DNA of 13,504 nucleotides from Ktedonobacterales bacterium (lineage in GTDB: Bacteria; Chloroflexota; Ktedonobacteria; Ktedonobacterales; JACDGC01). The notes under the pieces are model-generated. The model ran no database searches. It was given only the letters and a program-made list of their open reading frames with translations, and was not told the origin of the DNA. The position numbers and the translations under genes were made by a program. Positions 8,831 through 13,504 of this stretch are shown here, in pieces; within the stretch, counting starts at the first letter, position 1; every line of letters begins with the position of its first letter. Where the stretch lies: contig JACDGC010000039.1 of NCBI GenBank assembly GCA_013815535.1, forward strand, positions 1 through 13,504. The letters are read 5' to 3'.

Positions 8831-10359
8831 ATGCAACCATTCCCCACACTCACGACGACCATGCCGCACCTCGATACCCTTCTGGGGGGCGGCATTCCCC
8901 GTGGCGCGACGGCCCTGATCGTGGGCGTGCCCGGGTCGGGCAAGACGACGCTGGCCTGCCAAATCATCTTCGATCTCGTCGAGGCCGGAAAGAAAGCGCT
9001 CATCTTCACCACCCTCTCCGAGTCCACCGGCTCCCTCATCGCGCATCTCCGCAGCTACCCCTTCTTCCGCGATGAGCACCTGGGCGGTGCGCTTCAGGTG
9101 CTCAGCCTGCGCCAGTTCCTTACCGGCGATCTCGCCACCGCCCAAACGGACATCGTCCAGATCGCACGGCGCCATCAGGCCGATGTGATTCTGCTCGATA
9201 GGATGCATAGTTTGATGACCTCGCGCCCGCCCCCCACGCGGCACGCCAATTCTTTTACGCTATCGGCACCCACCTCGCGACCAGCGGGATCACGACCCTC
9301 ATGACCAGTGAAGGCCAGCCCCGCGCACCGGATACGATGGCGGAGGTCACCACGGCGGATCTCATCATCGGGTTGCCCTATCGTGTGCAGGGTATCCGCC
9401 ACTTCCGCCAGATGAAAATCGTGAAGGTGCGCGGGGCCTAACCCTTGCCCGGTGTGCATGCTTTGACCCTCTCCGCCGCTGGCGTACAGATCTACCCCCA
9501 ATTGGAAGAGCGCGTTGCCGCCGCTGCGCGTGACGACGATGGACCCACGCCGCGTTCGGACACCGCCGCGGTGCCAAGTGACGGCGCGGTGGTGTCCGCG
9601 CGCCTGTTACGGTGTTCCTTTGGCCTCCCGGCCCTGGATGAGTTGATCGGCGGCGGCATTCCCCAGGGCACTTCGACCGTCCTCGCCGGGAGTCTGGGGG
9701 TGGGCAAGACGCTCCTCGCCCTGCATTTCGCGCTGGCGGGCATCGCGGCGGGCGAGCGGATGGTGTACCTCTCCCTGCGCGAATCGCGTGCTCAACTGCG
9801 GCAAACGACGGCGGGCTTGACGCTGGACGCGCCTTTACTGGCAGCCCTCGCGGCGGGCACCCTCCACTTCCTGGCCCTCTTGCCCATCAAGGTGGAACCG
9901 GATATCCTGGCAGATCGGTTGATCGGGGTCCTGGCGGAGGTGCAGCCGCAGCGCCTCATCGTCGACAGCATCACCGAGATCGAAGACGCCGTCAGCACTT
10001 CCCCCGCGCCAGCGCGGTTACGGGAGGATCTGGCGGCTTTGCTGCACCTCTTGAACCAGCAAGGGGTCACGACCCTGTTTCTCAAAGAGATTCGCCAAGC
10101 CGTCGCGGCCACCCTCGATTTCTCCGCCGAGCCCCTGGAGGTGCTGGCAGAGAATGTGCTGCTGGCCCAGCAGGTGACCGCCCAGGGACAACTCCACCGC
10201 ATTATTTCCGTGCTGAAGCTGCGCTACTCGGCCCACGATACCGCCTTGCGCGAGTTTACCATTGCCACCCCGGCGGGGATCGTCGTGCAGCCGGACCAAG
10301 CGTCGCTCTTTCTCCGGCACCTCGCCGATGAACAAGAAACGCAGCGCCGTGAAGAATGA
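8831..10359 (+). pseudogene. Two-domain KaiC-like RecA-fold ATPase broken by a frameshift and a stop
   Basis: ATG 8831 follows AAGGA and is preferred over ATG 8792. Domain 1 shows LDTLLGGGIPRGATALIVG, Walker A GVPGSGKTT, LIFTTLSES and the Walker B strand ADVILLDRMHSL. Near 9214 one base appears lost; the domain continues in another frame (FFYAIGTHLATSGITTLMTS, then IRHFRQMKIVKVRGA) to TAA 9439-9441, one change from CAA. The frame reopens at once with PLPGVHALTLSAAGVQIYP, a typical KaiC-domain end. Domain 2 is intact from about 9610 (LDELIGGGIPQGTSTVL, Walker A GSLGVGKT, YLSLRES, Walker B RLIVDSITEIE) to TGA 10357. The paired catalytic Glu of KaiC is Ser-Glu in domain 1 and Arg-Glu in domain 2. 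A TTG at 9445 could open domain 2 alone (about 304 residues). KaiC-like proteins act in signalling and timing in many bacteria; the role here is unknown. Confidence 0.85.
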
Positions 10360-10513
10360 CGGCCTGGGAGTGCTACTGATGGGCGAGGAAGAACCACCCA
10401 CTGCTCAGCGCCTGGCGCTGATGGCCGCGGAGAGGGGATACCAGGCGATCCTGGTGAGGGATGGACGAGGAAGGGCAGATCTTGGCAGGCTCCGACCTCG
10501 CCATAGGAAGTAA
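10349..10513 (+). pseudogene. Receiver-domain N-terminal remnant
   Basis: GTG 10349 overlaps the end of the KaiC frame and opens about 54 residues: VLLMGEEEPPTAQRLALMAA, then ERGYQAILVRDG, then an Arg-rich tail to TAA 10511. The first 30 residues have the shape of a response regulator start (hydrophobic strand, acidic cluster, helix, GY, strand, DG). The usual DD pair reads EEE and there is no phosphoacceptor strand. No good ribosome binding site is seen. It is probably the stub of a receiver gene that followed the KaiC gene. Bases 10514-10790 contain no gene I can support. Confidence 0.4.
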
Positions 10514-10790
10514 GTATGGGTGGGTGGGGACCCCGCCAGCGCGCAGGTCACCGTCGCGCAGGTTGGCGCGGTGCCCGATCCAACATGGCAGTGAACTTGC
10601 CAAGAGGGAAGCAGGTGAGGAGACGGAGCCCCTCTCAACCAAGCAACACCATTTGGTCAGGGCGGCTTTCCCTGCCGATGACGCGCAAAGATGCGGATCG
10701 TTTCCCGACGAGCCGCATGGTGGCGATGACGGCCTCACCATTGTGGACGTGTGCAACATGCTTGAGCCGACACGTCGGAAGAGACGAGGA

Positions 10791-11282
10791 ATGATGAAAG
10801 TGCGCCAACGCCAACCATGGCTGTTCCTGGTGAGCAGTATCAGTGCTGGAGGATTGCTCGTGTTCGGGCTACGCCTCCTGGTCCGTTCCCGCTTCCGCCG
10901 CGCAGCGCGCTTGCCATCCGCGCCAGCAATGGCCTTGCGCTCGGCACCTTCCCTGGCTGATACTCCCACACATACACACGACGTGGGATTGCCGGTGAGT
11001 AAGGCAACAGCACCACCGCCGCAAGACGCCGCGCTGGGAACCGCCCTCCCCGACGCGGATACGGCACCAACGCCGTCGCATGCCCCCGATGCTCCGGCAC
11101 CAGCAGGGGCGGAATCATCGGCTGTCGTAGGGAACCGCCACACGCTGGTCTTTCATGCACGCGACAGTCAAGCTTTACCAGCGGAAGAAAATCGCCACTA
11201 TTTTACATCGGAGGCCGAAGCGCTGGCGGCGGGCTATCACCGTTCCAAGCATGACCGGGATCGGGAGCGAGCGGCACAGTGA
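10791..11282 (+). CDS. Single-pass membrane protein with Ada-like C-terminal motif
   Basis: Tandem ATGs at 10791 and 10794 follow GACGAGGA; the longer upstream frame from 10461 is low-complexity and not convincing. The protein has 163 residues. After MKVRQRQP comes one membrane helix (about 10-32, WLFLVSSISAGGLLVFGLRL) and a basic RSRFRRAAR stop-transfer. A Pro/Ala/Thr-rich linker covers about 40-120. The C-terminus GNRHTLVFHARDS, then ALPAEENRHYFTSEAEALAAGY, resembles the small metal-binding module at the N-terminus of Ada and at the C-terminus of some nucleases and lipoproteins. There the pattern is GN..S..YH...C, then NR..F.S..EA...GYR.C. Both Cys are replaced here (Asp-Ser, and Lys-His at the end), so metal binding is doubtful. 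The basic stop-transfer suggests the module may face the cytoplasm, but topology is uncertain. The function is unknown. Confidence 0.65.
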   Translation: MMKVRQRQPWLFLVSSISAGGLLVFGLRLLVRSRFRRAARLPSAPAMALRSAPSLADTPTHTHDVGLPVSKATAPPPQDAALGTALPDADTAPTPSHAPDAPAPAGAESSAVVGNRHTLVFHARDSQALPAEENRHYFTSEAEALAAGYHRSKHDRDRERAAQ

Positions 11283-11309
11283 GGGATGCGCGTCCGCAAC
11301 GGATGCGGC

Positions 11310-11393
11310 GCGGTTGCTGGTTCTTCAGATGCGGTTCATCAGGGGACCAGCAACCGCCACATTGTAGCGTGCCGCATTGAGCATGAACCAGCA
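11310..11393 (+). repeat. Overlapping inverted repeats able to form two exclusive hairpins
   Basis: GCGGTTGCTGGT (11310-11321) is an exact reverse complement of 11346-11357, giving a 12-bp stem with a 24-base loop. The overlapping TGCTGGTTC (11315-11323) is also an exact reverse complement of 11385-11393. Inside that longer pairing, ATGCGG (11328-11333) matches CCGCAT (11372-11377). The two folds share the left arm and cannot coexist. The block starts 28 bases after one gene and ends 164 bases before the next. No T-run follows either stem. Confidence 0.65.
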
Positions 11394-11556
11394 GTTCGTA
11401 CTGCTCCCGCACCATCTCTGACGACCTGGATCCCACTTCTCTGGCCAGCAGAGGTCCTGGACCCGCACTCCCGCATGTTCGTTTGCTCGTCAGGGTTCGT
11501 GGAGCACGCGGTGTTGTCCCCACAGAGTCCGACCCGCTGGGTCGTAAGGAGCACCC

Positions 11557-11712
11557 ATGATGGTCTTTCGGCGTGGCGGCTGTGGCTGCTGCTGCCCACT
11601 CGTCCTGCTGGGAATCTGCTTCAGCCTCGTCATGCTGCCACTAGCGCCCGTCCTCTTGGTCCGGTCCCGCCATCGCGTAGGGATTTCTCGAGATCGCCTT
11701 GCGGTGGCATAA
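11557..11712 (+). CDS. Small Cys-rich membrane protein (51 residues)
   Basis: ATG 11557 has an excellent AAGGAG ribosome binding site seven bases upstream, stronger than for any overlapping frame. The peptide reads MMVFRRGGCGCCCP, then a hydrophobic helix VLLGICFSLVMLPLAPVLLV, then RSRHRVGISRD to TAA 11710. Features are a basic N-terminus, four Cys next to the membrane entry (CGCCC) and one more inside the helix, and a basic tail. It could bind metal or be acylated, but this is speculation. The family is not recognised. A longer frame over the same bases (11286-11813) lacks such a start and is judged a shadow. It sits in the same direction as its neighbours, between the Ada-like membrane protein and cheB. 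Confidence 0.6.
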   Translation: MMVFRRGGCGCCCPLVLLGICFSLVMLPLAPVLLVRSRHRVGISRDRLAVA

Positions 11713-12083
11713 CCATGCAAGCGACACAACCCAAGATGGCACGCATCCACGATACGTTGCTAGACAGCATCGCTGTCCGATCTCGAGAGCGGCGAGTTGC
11801 GCCTGCTGAGTGAAATCCCGTATTTCTTGGGCTAGCGCTATCCCCATGAGCCGACCAACGGGTATCAGCGGGCGACCGAGGGCCGTGCCACGGTCAAACA
11901 ACAGCACGACGCCACCACCCCAGCCAACGACTAAGGCACGCACTGCTGGGCACGCGGGCGTGGGAGCGAACGGCACGTGTTCCCACGCCCACGTGCGCCC
12001 AGCAAGTTGGCACCGCCCATGCGGCAAGGGGGAGTGGACAGGGGCACGTACTCGCCTTGTCAGATCGGGCAAGGAGTGACGTG
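11713..12083. other. Gap without a supported gene before cheB
   Basis: About 370 bases. Possible frames are a minus-strand 143-codon frame (11641-12072) and short plus-strand pieces, none with a good start signal or a motif. The stretch contains a GACAGC-ATC-GCTGTC mini-hairpin (11763-11777), an 11-base inverted pair (11686-11696 with 11778-11788) and the large hairpin at 11944-12004. The cheB ribosome binding site AAGGAG lies at its right edge. Confidence 0.55.
11944..12004 (+). repeat. Long GC-rich hairpin upstream of cheB
   Basis: The arms 11944-11965 and 11981-12004 pair over 21 of 22 bases, with one mismatch and a two-base bulge, around a 15-base loop. The stem is very GC-rich. There is no T-run after it on the plus strand. 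It ends 79 bases before the cheB start. It may stop transcription from upstream, sit in the cheB leader RNA, or end a transcript on the minus strand. Confidence 0.75.
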
Positions 12084-13070
12084 ATGCACACGCATGATAT
12101 CATCGTGGTTGGGGCGTCCGCTGGGGGCGTGGAAGCCCTCATGGCCTTCGTCGCCGGATTGTCCCCCGATTTTCCCGGCGCGGTGTTCGTGGTCCTCCAC
12201 ATTCCGGCCAACTCGCCCAGCCAGCTCGCCGCGATTTTGGCCCGTGCCGGTCCGTTACCCGCCAAGCAAGCGGAAGACCGGGAAGCGATCCAGGGCGGGT
12301 GGATCTACACCGCCCCGCCCGACCGGCATCTGCTGCTCACCCCGGACCTGATACGGCTCGCCGCCGGTCCCCGCGAAAACCGCAGTCGCCCGGCGGTCGA
12401 TCCCCTCTTTCGCACGGCAGCGTTGGCGTTTGGGCCACGGGTGGTGGGGATCGTCTTGAGTGGCGCGCTCAATGATGGCACCGCCGGACTGCTGGCCATT
12501 CAGCGCAGCGGGGGCGTGACCCTGGTGCAAGATCCCGCCACGGCCCTGTTCCCCAGCATGCCAGCGAGTGCCCGCACCTACGTCCCAATCGATGGGTGCC
12601 TCAGCATCCCGGAACTCGCCACCCGGGTCAATGGGTTAGCGCATACCCCGATTTTGCCCGCCCCCGAGGTGATCCCGATGCGTGAGGACCTGGAATTCGA
12701 AGCGCAGGTCGCGGGCCTTGACCCCACCGTGCTGAGCCAGGAACAGCGGCCGGGCGTCCTGACGGCCCTCACCTGTCCCGAATGTCGCGGTCCCCTCTGG
12801 GAGATCCACGATGGGGCCCTGGTGCGCTTTCGCTGCCGGGTAGGACATGCCTACACCGCGGAAACGATGGTGGACGAACAAGCTGCGAGCGTCGAGGATA
12901 CGCTGTGGATGGCGTTCAACTCGCTCACCGAGCGGGCGCAGCTCCTGGGGCAATTGGCCGTGATGGTCCTCCCGCACCAGCCCGCCCAGGCGCAGGTCTA
13001 TCAGCACCAAGCCGCCGCCCTGCACGCCCAGGCCATTCAGATTCGTCAGATGCTGCTCCCCGCCCCCTAA
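12084..13070 (+). CDS. CheB-type protein-glutamate methylesterase without receiver domain
   Basis: ATG 12084 follows AAGGAG at about eight bases; an upstream ATG at 12057 has no such site. The protein has 328 residues. The CheB catalytic domain (about 1-190) has the nucleophile Ser12 in VVGASAGGVEAL, His39 in VVLHIPANSPSQL, the TAPPDRHLLL segment and Asp131 in LSGALNDGTAGL, so the Ser-His-Asp triad is complete. A C-terminal module (about 231-328) has CPECRGPLWEI, FRCRVGHAYTAE and a helical tail EDTLWMAFNSLTERAQLLGQL, a form seen in stand-alone CheB relatives. Canonical CheB demethylates or deamidates chemoreceptor glutamates and is controlled by an N-terminal receiver. None is present here, so control may come through the Cys/His module or a partner such as the receiver at 7490-7933. 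No CheR or receptor is in the window. Confidence 0.93.
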   Translation: MHTHDIIVVGASAGGVEALMAFVAGLSPDFPGAVFVVLHIPANSPSQLAAILARAGPLPAKQAEDREAIQGGWIYTAPPDRHLLLTPDLIRLAAGPRENRSRPAVDPLFRTAALAFGPRVVGIVLSGALNDGTAGLLAIQRSGGVTLVQDPATALFPSMPASARTYVPIDGCLSIPELATRVNGLAHTPILPAPEVIPMREDLEFEAQVAGLDPTVLSQEQRPGVLTALTCPECRGPLWEIHDGALVRFRCRVGHAYTAETMVDEQAASVEDTLWMAFNSLTERAQLLGQLAVMVLPHQPAQAQVYQHQAAALHAQAIQIRQMLLPAP

Positions 13071-13504
13071 TCTCGCCGGTGCACGCGGGGCGGGGCAGAT
13101 GTGGTACACTCAGCAGCAGGCTGACCCCGTGCGGTCAGCAAGACCGTTGCCCACCGGATGCGGGGGGCTCACCCTGGCTCAGGCACCCCCCTGAACCTCT
13201 TTCGCCATCGTTGGTGGTCCGCGGCGACGCCCTCGCCCCGGTTCGGATAACCATGGATGTGGCCGCTCGATCAGGTGCATCATGACCCACTCCCCTTCCC
13301 GCGCGCCGTCGTTACCGGCGTATGATCTGGTGGTCATTGGCTCCTCCTCGGGGGGCATCGAGGCCCTGTCCACCCTGGTCGCGACCCTGCCCGCCGATTT
13401 CGCGGTGCCGATCGTCATCGCCCAGCATCTCGCCCCCGACCATCTCAGTCATCTCGGCGAGATCCTCGCCCGCCGCACGCCCTTGAATGTGCATACCGTG
13501 GTCG

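Overview
The window is GC-rich bacterial DNA with strong AGGAG-type ribosome binding sites. It contains an Rhs-type polymorphic toxin locus, an ISL3-family insertion sequence, a decayed UvrD-like helicase, KaiC-like ATPases, a CheY-like receiver and several CheB-type methylesterase domains. Rhs/Hint proteins, large ISL3 transposases, KaiC-like ATPases and stand-alone CheB proteins occur together in Chloroflexota genomes, so that phylum is my best guess. This is inference: no rRNA or housekeeping marker is present.

Layout. Bases 1-2125 hold the 3' end of an Rhs-repeat protein (Rhs core, Hint autoprocessing domain, unrecognised C-terminal toxin), then a perfect 34-bp palindrome and an AT-rich 153-codon gene that is the best immunity candidate. 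Bases 2179-2797 are a decayed second Rhs copy fused in frame to the C-terminus of an IS5-type transposase. A C-terminally truncated alpha/beta hydrolase lies on the minus strand (2895-3350). A complete ISL3-family element with 44-bp inverted repeats follows (3443-5231). Next come a UvrD/Rep-like helicase broken by one frameshift and one stop (5268-7225) and a small broken Cys-rich reading frame.

From 7490 onward the content is signal-transduction-like: a single-domain response regulator (minus strand), a truncated CheB-like domain, a two-domain KaiC-like ATPase broken by a frameshift and a stop, a receiver remnant, a one-pass membrane protein with an Ada-like C-terminal motif, a 51-residue Cys-rich membrane protein not obvious from long ORFs, an intact CheB-type methylesterase with a C-terminal Cys/His module, and the start of a third CheB domain running off the window. 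No CheA, CheW, CheR or receptor gene is visible, so the CheB proteins probably serve a non-canonical pathway or work with genes outside the window.

The window is rich in broken genes (Rhs copy 2, IS5 remnant, hydrolase, helicase, KaiC pair, receiver stub, Cys-rich ORF), as in an accessory region undergoing insertion and decay. The most promising unexplained items are the toxin/immunity pair, the cluster of CheB-like domains with KaiC and receiver genes, and several strong inverted repeats in intergenic gaps.
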